Source of the DNA: Acidobacteriaceae bacterium
GTDB lineage: Bacteria > Acidobacteriota > Terriglobia > Terriglobales > Acidobacteriaceae
Assembly (NCBI GenBank): GCA_003135495.1
Contig: PLBX01000222.1
Location: 1-5,212, forward strand
Length of the DNA stretch: 5,212 nt
Reading direction: 5' to 3'
Shown: piece by piece, positions 1 through 4,051 of the stretch
Layout: each line of letters starts with the position of its first letter
Position numbering within the stretch: the stretch's first letter is position 1
The notes under the pieces: generated by a model
Databases searched by the model: none
Seen by the model: only the letters and a program-made list of their open reading frames with translations
What the model was told of the DNA's origin: nothing
Program-made: the position numbers and the translations under genes

Positions 1-297
1 AGACCTCTTGGTAACCCATACCACTTGCCGCCAGATGGCGAGTTAAACCTTTATTAATCATCTGGTTGGAACAAAACTACTACTAGACATTTTCACCTGA
101 TTCACTCAAGGGATAACCTTTGTCTCTTCAGCTTCAGATGCCGTTTGAGGGTAAATTGCAAGACTGCAAACTTGGCCGCGTAGAGCGTCGCCCGTCCAGA
201 CCTAATCGATATTCGGAGATGCAGTGACGGCTTTGCGTTGGAGGTCTATGGCGACCATCGCGCCCCCTTTGTGACAAAAGCAAATTGCAGCTAGCAG
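1..297. other. Left-edge stretch with no supported gene
   Basis: I see no intact gene, tRNA or mobile element here. On the minus strand a frame is open from about 287 down to 109, interrupted by one TAG at 202-204. It reads HKGGAMVAIDLQRKAV before the stop and VWTGDALRGQVC after it, and could be a gene remnant, but such a short stretch can arise by chance. A 7-bp direct duplication, GCAGCTA twice, lies at 287-300 and covers the cyclase stop codon. No clear terminator hairpin with a T-tract follows the cyclase gene. Confidence 0.5.
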
Positions 298-960
298 CTA
301 AAGGATGGCGAAGGCTCTGACCGGGAAGGTTCCGAAGCCTTTTACTTTGACGGGAACGGCGAATAAGGCGAAATCTTTTGGCGGGAGCGCGGCGAGGTTG
401 GTCATGTGCTCCACGATGGGAATTTCCTGCTTCAAAAGGATGCTGTGAACGGGACGCCGCAAGTTCTGGACGTCATCGATGTTATGGGAATCGATGCCCA
501 CAAGCGCGACTCCCCTGTCGGCTAGAAACTTTGCCGCATCTTCGGTGAGGAAGGGATGGCCCTCGAAGTATTGGGGAGTGTTCCAGTTTCTTGACCATCC
601 GGTTTCAACGAGGATTGCTTTGCCCGCGAGATTTTCATTGCGCGGGAAACATGAGACGTCGATGGCCTGCTTATGCTGGGCGGTGATTTTGATGGCTGGA
701 AGATTCGCCAGTTTTTTGAGTTCGAGCTGGGACAGGTCTTTGCCGTTTTCGTAGCGGTGAAAGGGAGAGTCCAGATAGGTCCCGGTATTCGCGACCATTT
801 CGATCTTGCCGATTTGAAATTCCACGCCTGGGGCATAGTGCTGGCGCGAAGCTTCGCGGCTCAGGTAATCGCAGATAATGGGAGCGGGGAGGCCCTTGTA
901 TGTGACGAGGCCGTGGGCCACGGTGTGGCTTAGGTCGATCAGGGTGCGAGCGGCTGGCAT
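298..960 (-). CDS. Cyclase-family protein (kynurenine formamidase-like fold), atypical metal site
   Basis: This 220-residue protein has the normal length and order of the cyclase family (PF04199), which includes the kynurenine formamidase KynB: IDLSHTV at residues 8-14, the metal-site segment at 58-68, GIDSHNIDD at 155-163, and an RPVHSILL...IPIVEHM tail at 169-186. In KynB the metal site reads HxGTHxDxPxH and two further ligands come from a later His and Glu. Here the first two histidines are Asn58 and Tyr62 (NTGTYLDSPFH), while Asp64, His68, His172 and Glu184 remain. A binuclear zinc site like that of KynB is therefore unlikely to be complete. The protein could bind one metal, act on another substrate, or be non-catalytic. 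No signal peptide is visible, so it is probably cytosolic. The ATG at 958-960 has no obvious Shine-Dalgarno sequence, but the family N-terminus begins right there. No kynurenine-pathway genes are nearby, so the substrate is unknown. Confidence 0.88.
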   Translation of the reverse strand: MPAARTLIDLSHTVAHGLVTYKGLPAPIICDYLSREASRQHYAPGVEFQIGKIEMVANTGTYLDSPFHRYENGKDLSQLELKKLANLPAIKITAQHKQAIDVSCFPRNENLAGKAILVETGWSRNWNTPQYFEGHPFLTEDAAKFLADRGVALVGIDSHNIDDVQNLRRPVHSILLKQEIPIVEHMTNLAALPPKDFALFAVPVKVKGFGTFPVRAFAIL

Positions 961-1003
961 AGAAAGTGGGGTTATTCTGACATAACCTACGTGAAGTTTA
1001 TTC

Positions 1004-1029
1004 TTCTTGACTATTTTTCTTGACTATTT
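1004..1029 (+). repeat. Perfect 13-bp tandem duplication upstream of vapB
   Basis: TTCTTGACTATTT occurs twice with no gap, at 1004-1016 and 1017-1029. Each copy carries a TTGACT hexamer, at 1007-1012 and 1020-1025. Only the second is correctly spaced from a -10 sequence, so the first may be a spare made by a recent slippage event. Confidence 0.9.
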
Positions 1030-1048
1030 CGATGGTATATACCATAAT
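1020..1048 (+). promoter_or_regulatory. Predicted sigma-70-type promoter of vapBC
   Basis: A -35 box TTGACT (1020-1025, 5 of 6 to consensus) is followed by exactly 17 bp and a -10 box CATAAT (1043-1048, 5 of 6). Transcription would start around 1054-1056, which is at the antitoxin ATG. The -10 and most of the spacer are covered by the palindromic operator, as expected for an autorepressed toxin-antitoxin operon. No transcription start has been measured, so this is a prediction from sequence. Confidence 0.65.
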
Positions 1049-1057
1049 ATATACCAT
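1032..1057. promoter_or_regulatory. Probable VapB/VapBC operator: 14-bp palindrome plus repeated half-site
   Basis: ATGGTATATACCAT at 1032-1045 is a perfect palindrome. Its right part, TATATACCAT (1036-1045), recurs exactly at 1048-1057, 12 bp downstream, so the array holds one perfect site and one imperfect site (AATATATACC at 1046-1055). AbrB-fold VapB antitoxins bind such inverted repeats in their own promoters, with VapC as co-repressor. The position over the promoter core and start codon fits repression by occlusion. Confidence 0.65.
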
Positions 1058-1298
1058 GCCGCGAACCGCTAAATTATTTCTCAACGGCCGCAGCCAGGCG
1101 GTGCGTTTACCCTCGGAGTATCGCTTTGAGGGGTCGGAAGTGTTTGTGCGGCGCGATCCGGCGACTGGTGACGTGATTCTTTCGCGGCGCCCGGAATCGT
1201 GGCGCGATTTTTTTGCATTTCTGAAAACTGCGGACGTGCCTGAAGACTTTCTTTCCGATCGCGAGGATGCTCCTCCGCAGAAGCGCGAATTGTTCTAG
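1056..1298 (+). CDS. vapB: VapB antitoxin, AbrB/MazE-type DNA-binding domain
   Basis: This 80-residue protein starts [19 protein letters not shown], the hallmark of VapB antitoxins with an N-terminal swapped-hairpin AbrB domain (roughly residues 4-45), which dimerises and binds the operator. The C-terminal part (about 46-80, including [10 protein letters not shown]) is the expected toxin-neutralising tail that packs against the PIN domain; it is rich in acidic and aromatic residues. I chose ATG 1056 because the family consensus begins here. The upstream in-frame TTG (1020) and ATG (1032) would add residues encoded by the promoter and palindrome themselves. There is no Shine-Dalgarno sequence before 1056, and the predicted transcription start lies on or next to the ATG, so translation may be leaderless. 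The stop codon abuts the vapC ATG with no gap. VapB is expected to repress its own operon and to be degraded by cellular proteases; a Clp or Lon role is family knowledge, not shown here. Confidence 0.9.
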   Translation: MPRTAKLFLNGRSQAVRLPSEYRFEGSEVFVRRDPATGDVILSRRPESWRDFFAFLKTADVPEDFLSDREDAPPQKRELF

Positions 1299-1700
1299 AT
1301 GGCTGTCCGCTATCTTCTCGATACCAATACCGCCAGCTACATTATCAAAGGCAATTTTCCGCGGGTGCGGGAGAGGCTGCTGAAAATTCGCATGGCCGAA
1401 ATTGGGATTTCTGTTGTTACCGAGGCGGAGCTGCGGTTTGGAGTGGCGCGGCGTCCGGAGGCGACCACGCTGAAAAGAGTGGTGGAGGAATTTCTTTTGC
1501 GCGTGGAATCGGTGGCGTGGGACTCAGAGGCAGCGCGGGAATACGCGCGTATTCGCGCTTTGCTAGAGACGGGTGGCGAGCCGATGGGGAATTTGGATTT
1601 GATGATCGCGGCCCAAGCGGTGGCGGCGGGGGTTGTGCTGGTGACGCGGGACCATGTGTTTCGTCGGGTTAGGGGGTTGCGGGTGGAGGATTGGAGTTAG
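1299..1700 (+). CDS. vapC: VapC toxin, PIN-domain ribonuclease
   Basis: This 133-residue protein is a full-length PIN domain. The acidic residues that hold Mg2+/Mn2+ in PIN nucleases are visible: Asp8 in YLLDTNTAS, Glu44 in the VVTEAELRFG helix, Asp100 in NLDLMIAAQA and Asp118 in LVTRDH. All are intact, so the toxin should be active. VapC toxins stop translation by cutting RNA; enteric relatives cut initiator tRNA and others cut rRNA or other tRNAs. The target of this one cannot be read from sequence. The ATG directly follows the vapB stop (TAGATG) and has no good ribosome-binding site of its own, which points to translational coupling and keeps toxin output below antitoxin output. The gene converges with the kinase gene 34 bp downstream. 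No hairpin terminator is visible in that gap. Confidence 0.93.
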   Translation: MAVRYLLDTNTASYIIKGNFPRVRERLLKIRMAEIGISVVTEAELRFGVARRPEATTLKRVVEEFLLRVESVAWDSEAAREYARIRALLETGGEPMGNLDLMIAAQAVAAGVVLVTRDHVFRRVRGLRVEDWS

Positions 1701-1734
1701 GTCATATCTTTCTGTTGTCCAATTCCCAAGAATT

Positions 1735-2895
1735 TCAGGATTTCAATCGCTTCCATCCCCGTGTTGCCGCTTCCTCTGGATTGCACGGAGAGAAGAACTC
1801 ATAGTGGGTGCAAACATCGCAAGTAAAAGTCCTTAGGAGTAGTTGGCCGATCACGCGACTACTCTCGTCGTATAGGGGGAGATGCAACGATCCGTAAAGT
1901 CTGTCAGTCTGATAATAGCCTTTGCCGCATATTCGACATGGAAGTCTGAGGTTGCCGTCCTTCCCTCTTCCGGGCGTGCCATTTTTTAGGCTCGCGAGGG
2001 TCTCGTTAACGACCTCAAGCAACTCGCCAGCGGAAGCCAAACAGTCGGATGCGGACTCCACCACGCATTTATCTAGAATCAAATTCACCAAATGCATGGC
2101 TTCCTCGTTCGGAAACTTCATTGTTAGGTCAAACTCCGGCTTTCGGTGGTACCAGAGAGGGAGTTTCAAACGTCCTGACACCATGCACCACAATAGTTTC
2201 CCGAGCATATACACGTCAAAGTTGGGATCTACTTCTTCGAGTCGTTCGCCGAGGTCCGCCCAGGTCGGCATATAAGTACGCGATCCAACTCTTTCATTCG
2301 TGCACGTCAGTCGCTCCCGCTGCTCTGGCAGGTAGACAATACCGAAGTCCCCAAGAACTAACTCGCCGGATTCCCGAATGAAGACGTTGGCTGGCTTGAT
2401 ATCTCGATGTACTTTTTTGTCTTTATGAAGAGACGCCACGGTTGCGACTAAGTAGCGGAATGCCTCAAGCGCGGCAACCGCCTCACCTTCGAATTTGTCA
2501 GGATGCTTTTCCAGTGTTCCGCCCGGCATAAGCTCTGTAACCATCCAGTGTTCTTCTTCGTTGGCATCCAGAAGGCAAATCAAGCCGGGCCTATTCTCCT
2601 TCAGAACTGCAACTTCATTCTTCAGGCGGCCCACTGCTTCTGCGGCTTCTCTCCCGTTGTGGGGAATATTGAACACCTTAAGGGCGCCCAGTTCATTAGG
2701 GAGATCTGGCCGTGCATACAACCAACTCGCCTCGGCAAATTCTGCGAACCTAGCCCGATCCAGTAGCTCGCGGAAATGATCGAGACACCGGGCGCGTTCC
2801 GCGACGCGCGCTGGGTTCCGGGCCTTATAAACAGTCCCTTGTCCCCCGGCTCCAAGCGGGGGCTCGATCAATTCCCACCCTCCGTATTTCGACAT
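1735..2895 (-). CDS. Hanks-type Ser/Thr protein kinase with C-terminal zinc-ribbon-like domain
   Basis: This 386-residue protein has an N-terminal kinase domain (about 7-300): glycine loop GAGGQGTVYKA (15-25), ATP-anchoring Lys73 in GALKVF, helix-C Glu94, catalytic loop HRDIKPANV (163-171, base Asp165, Asn170) and DFG (183-185). All catalytic residues are present, so it should be active. Three features are unusual. About 45 residues, rich in Arg and Glu, separate the glycine loop from Lys73. The activation segment ends GSRTYMPTW (204-212) rather than the usual APE, although the helix-F Asp227 (DVYMLG) is kept. The tail (about 316-386) has two CxxC pairs, 320-323 and 359-362, 35 residues apart, suggesting a zinc ribbon, perhaps for substrate or nucleic-acid binding. 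There is no membrane segment or PASTA repeat, so it is cytosolic, unlike PknB-type receptors. Substrate and pathway are unknown. It stands alone, convergent with vapC and divergent from the TonB gene, with no phosphatase or FHA partner in view. Confidence 0.92.
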   Translation of the reverse strand: MSKYGGWELIEPPLGAGGQGTVYKARNPARVAERARCLDHFRELLDRARFAEFAEASWLYARPDLPNELGALKVFNIPHNGREAAEAVGRLKNEVAVLKENRPGLICLLDANEEEHWMVTELMPGGTLEKHPDKFEGEAVAALEAFRYLVATVASLHKDKKVHRDIKPANVFIRESGELVLGDFGIVYLPEQRERLTCTNERVGSRTYMPTWADLGERLEEVDPNFDVYMLGKLLWCMVSGRLKLPLWYHRKPEFDLTMKFPNEEAMHLVNLILDKCVVESASDCLASAGELLEVVNETLASLKNGTPGRGKDGNLRLPCRICGKGYYQTDRLYGSLHLPLYDESSRVIGQLLLRTFTCDVCTHYEFFSPCNPEEAATRGWKRLKS

Positions 2896-2904
2896 CTTTT
2901 CGGT

Positions 2905-2910
2905 ACCTCC
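2905..2910 (-). promoter_or_regulatory. Strong Shine-Dalgarno of the kinase gene
   Basis: On the minus strand the sequence reads GGAGGT, nine bases before the ATG at 2893-2895. It fixes the kinase start and stands out because the cyclase and vapB starts in this window lack such a site. Confidence 0.8.
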
Positions 2911-2918
2911 ATCTGCAG

Positions 2919-2946
2919 ATTAAACCGAAAGCGGCAGTCGGGGCAA
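2919..2946 (-). promoter_or_regulatory. Possible kinase promoter
   Basis: On the minus strand TTGCCC (2946-2941, 4 of 6 to the -35 consensus), a 16-bp spacer and TTTAAT (2924-2919, 5 of 6 to the -10) precede the kinase. Transcription would start near 2912, just before the ribosome-binding site. A perfect 10-bp palindrome ATCTGCAGAT (2911-2920) overlaps the -10 and start and might be an operator. The support is modest. Confidence 0.35.
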
Positions 2947-3034
2947 AAATGAATATCTCCGGATCGGAGGTGTGAAGGTAACGCTCAGCCTACACTTTTT
3001 GGCGCAGCCTTGCGGCTTAAGTGTTGGACGCCTT

Positions 3035-3060
3035 GGACGAGCGAGGTCGCTCGTTTCCAC
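3035..3060. repeat. Dispersed hairpin repeat, copy A
   Basis: GGACGAGCGAGGTCGCTCGT followed by TTCCAC contains a 7-bp perfect stem (ACGAGCG at 3037-3043, CGCTCGT at 3048-3054) with an AGGT loop. It matches two further copies at 3931-3957 and 4016-4040. Compensating changes keep the stem paired: where copy B has G:C pairs, this copy has A:T. It lies in the region upstream of the TonB gene. Confidence 0.75.
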
Positions 3061-3134
3061 ACAAAAACTCTTTTGTTGGGGCTGGAGCAAACTGTTTGGT
3101 TTGGGTGTCTGTATGTTTAACGGGCCCGTTGCGC

Positions 3135-3149
3135 AGGATGATGCTCATG
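3135..3149 (+). promoter_or_regulatory. Ribosome-binding site and start choice for the TonB gene
   Basis: AGGA (3135-3138) lies eight bases before the ATG at 3147. Other in-frame starts are GTG 3021, ATG 3138 and ATG 3141. The GTG would add a segment encoded by hairpin repeat copy A, and the two close ATGs overlap or touch the AGGA. The 3147 start yields the MFSTLEN beginning followed by one membrane segment, which fits the family. Confidence 0.55.
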
Positions 3150-3899
3150 TTCAGCACACTGGAAAACATCGGGGAAAGCCTTGTCCATCGGGGCAGGGCC
3201 ACGCTGACTTCTTTCACGATACAAGCGGTTGGGTTGAGCTTGCTGTTGGCGGTTCCGCTGCTCACGGTTCAGGGGCCGCCGCGGCTGCAATGGATGAGGG
3301 AATCAATGCTTCCGACGCCATCATCATCGGAGGCGCCGGATGGGCCGCTGACGGTTGTGCGAAGGCCGGTTCGTTGGTCGAATTTTTCCGAGGGACGGAT
3401 TGTGGCGCCTACGCGAGTGCAGGATGCGATTGAGCGTCTTAACGAGCTGGCGATTGCGGCTTCTCCGAACTTTTCTCCGGACGTTTCTCCGAACTTCGCT
3501 GATGCTGGTGTTGGCGCGAGTGGAGGGACGGGGAGGCGCGGAAGCGGAGTGCTGCACTCGTTGGGAGATGAAGCTGTGCCGCCTCCAGCGCCGGCGGAGA
3601 GGCCAGCGCGTCCAATGAAAATTTCGCATTGGGCGGAAGGGAATTTGATTCTTCGGGTACAGCCGGCTTATCCGGCACTTGCGCGTGCGGCGCGTATTCA
3701 GGGGACGGTTGAGTTGCGGGCTGTCATCAGCCGGACGGGAACGATTGAGAATCTGATTGTGGTCAATGGGCACCCGATGCTGGTGCGGTCGGCGATTGAT
3801 GCCGTGAGGCAGTGGAGATATCGTCCGTATTTGTTGAATGGGGAGGCGGTGGAAGTGGAGACGGAGATTACGGTGAATTTTTTGTTGGCGGGGCGATGA
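3147..3899 (+). CDS. TonB-family energy transducer, short form
   Basis: With the start at 3147 this is a 250-residue protein. A short, charged cytoplasmic N-terminus (MFSTLENIGESLVHRGR) leads into one membrane segment (about residues 22-41, FTIQAVGLSLLLAVPLL). A periplasmic linker of about 120 residues follows, then a clear TonB C-terminal domain (about 167-248) with the signature PAYPALARAARIQGTVEL, the GTI turn, the SAIDAVRQWRYRP helix and a final beta strand. TonB passes inner-membrane proton-motive force to outer-membrane receptors. The linker lacks the long Glu-Pro/Lys-Pro rods of enterobacterial TonB and has a small Ser-Pro repeat (106-117) and a Pro-rich patch near PPPAPAERPARP. ExbB/ExbD and a receptor are not in the window. 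Acidobacteria carry many such TonB-domain proteins, so the partner cannot be named. The gene converges with clpC; no plus-strand terminator with a T-tract is visible behind it. Confidence 0.88.
   Translation: MFSTLENIGESLVHRGRATLTSFTIQAVGLSLLLAVPLLTVQGPPRLQWMRESMLPTPSSSEAPDGPLTVVRRPVRWSNFSEGRIVAPTRVQDAIERLNELAIAASPNFSPDVSPNFADAGVGASGGTGRRGSGVLHSLGDEAVPPPAPAERPARPMKISHWAEGNLILRVQPAYPALARAARIQGTVELRAVISRTGTIENLIVVNGHPMLVRSAIDAVRQWRYRPYLLNGEAVEVETEITVNFLLAGR
3461..3496 (+). repeat. Three 12-bp tandem repeats inside the TonB linker
   Basis: TTCTCCGAACTT, TTCTCCGGACGT and TTCTCCGAACTT stand head to tail. The first and third are identical and the second differs at two positions. Because the unit is 12 bp, copy number can change without a frameshift. 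It encodes SPNF-SPDV-SPNF in the periplasmic linker, so slippage would only alter linker length. Confidence 0.85.
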
Positions 3900-3930
3900 G
3901 GTTGGGTGAGCTGCCGAGCTTTGCTCGACC

Positions 3931-3957
3931 GGACGGGCGAGGACGCCCGTCGCTCCA
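3931..3957. repeat. Dispersed hairpin repeat, copy B
   Basis: This is a perfect 8-bp stem, GACGGGCG (3932-3939) and CGCCCGTC (3944-3951), with an AGGA loop, followed by GCTCCAC. It lies between the TonB stop and the clpC terminator. The flank after the stem (CTCCACGCTCAAAAAC) resembles that of copy A (TTCCACACAAAAAC), so the repeat unit is longer than the hairpin alone. Confidence 0.75.
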
Positions 3958-3961
3958 CGCT

Positions 3962-3995
3962 CAAAAACAAAAGCCGCCAGTTTTGCTGGCGGCTT
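3962..3995 (-). terminator. Intrinsic terminator of clpC
   Basis: Read on the minus strand, a perfect 10-bp stem AAGCCGCCAG / CTGGCGGCTT (3995-3986 and 3980-3971) with a CAAAA loop is followed by TTGTTTTTGA, a classical intrinsic terminator about 57 bases after the clpC stop. On the plus strand the hairpin is followed by CAAACC, so it is not expected to stop transcription from the TonB gene efficiently. Confidence 0.9.
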
Positions 3996-4015
3996 CAAAC
4001 CTTGCCGAGCTGCTT

Positions 4016-4040
4016 GGACGGGCGAGGTCGCCCATCCCAC
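4016..4040. repeat. Dispersed hairpin repeat, copy C
   Basis: GACGGGCG (4017-4024), loop AGGT, CGCCCATC (4029-4036) forms the same hairpin as copies A and B with one C-A mismatch, followed by CCAC. It sits between the clpC stop codon and its terminator, so it is transcribed in the clpC 3' end. Confidence 0.7.
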
Positions 4041-4051
4041 ACTGTTACTCT

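Noticed and set aside
1..70. Inverted repeat CCAGAT (31-36) and ATCTGG (60-65) as an attachment or recombination site
   Set aside because: Six-base arms 23 bases apart are expected by chance, and there is no integrase or tRNA nearby.
1020..1055. N-terminal extension of vapB from TTG 1020 or ATG 1032
   Set aside because: The extra residues would be encoded by the -35, operator and -10, and the antitoxin family begins at [12 protein letters not shown].
1701..1734. Shared terminator between the convergent vapC and kinase genes
   Set aside because: No inverted repeat with a flanking T-tract is visible in the 34 bp.
1735..2895. Kinase as part of the vapBC operon or as a direct toxin-antitoxin partner
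   Set aside because: It is on the opposite strand, with its own strong ribosome-binding site and likely promoter. vapBC is already a complete pair.
2992..3024. Inverted repeat ACACTT/AAGTGT upstream of the TonB gene as a terminator or riboswitch
   Set aside because: The stem is only 6 bp with a 21-base interior and no T-tract, and it matches no riboswitch that I recognise.
3021..3146. N-terminal extension of the TonB protein from GTG 3021
   Set aside because: The extension is encoded partly by the dispersed hairpin repeat and reads as low-quality sequence. ATG 3147 has an AGGA at good spacing and gives a normal TonB N-terminus.
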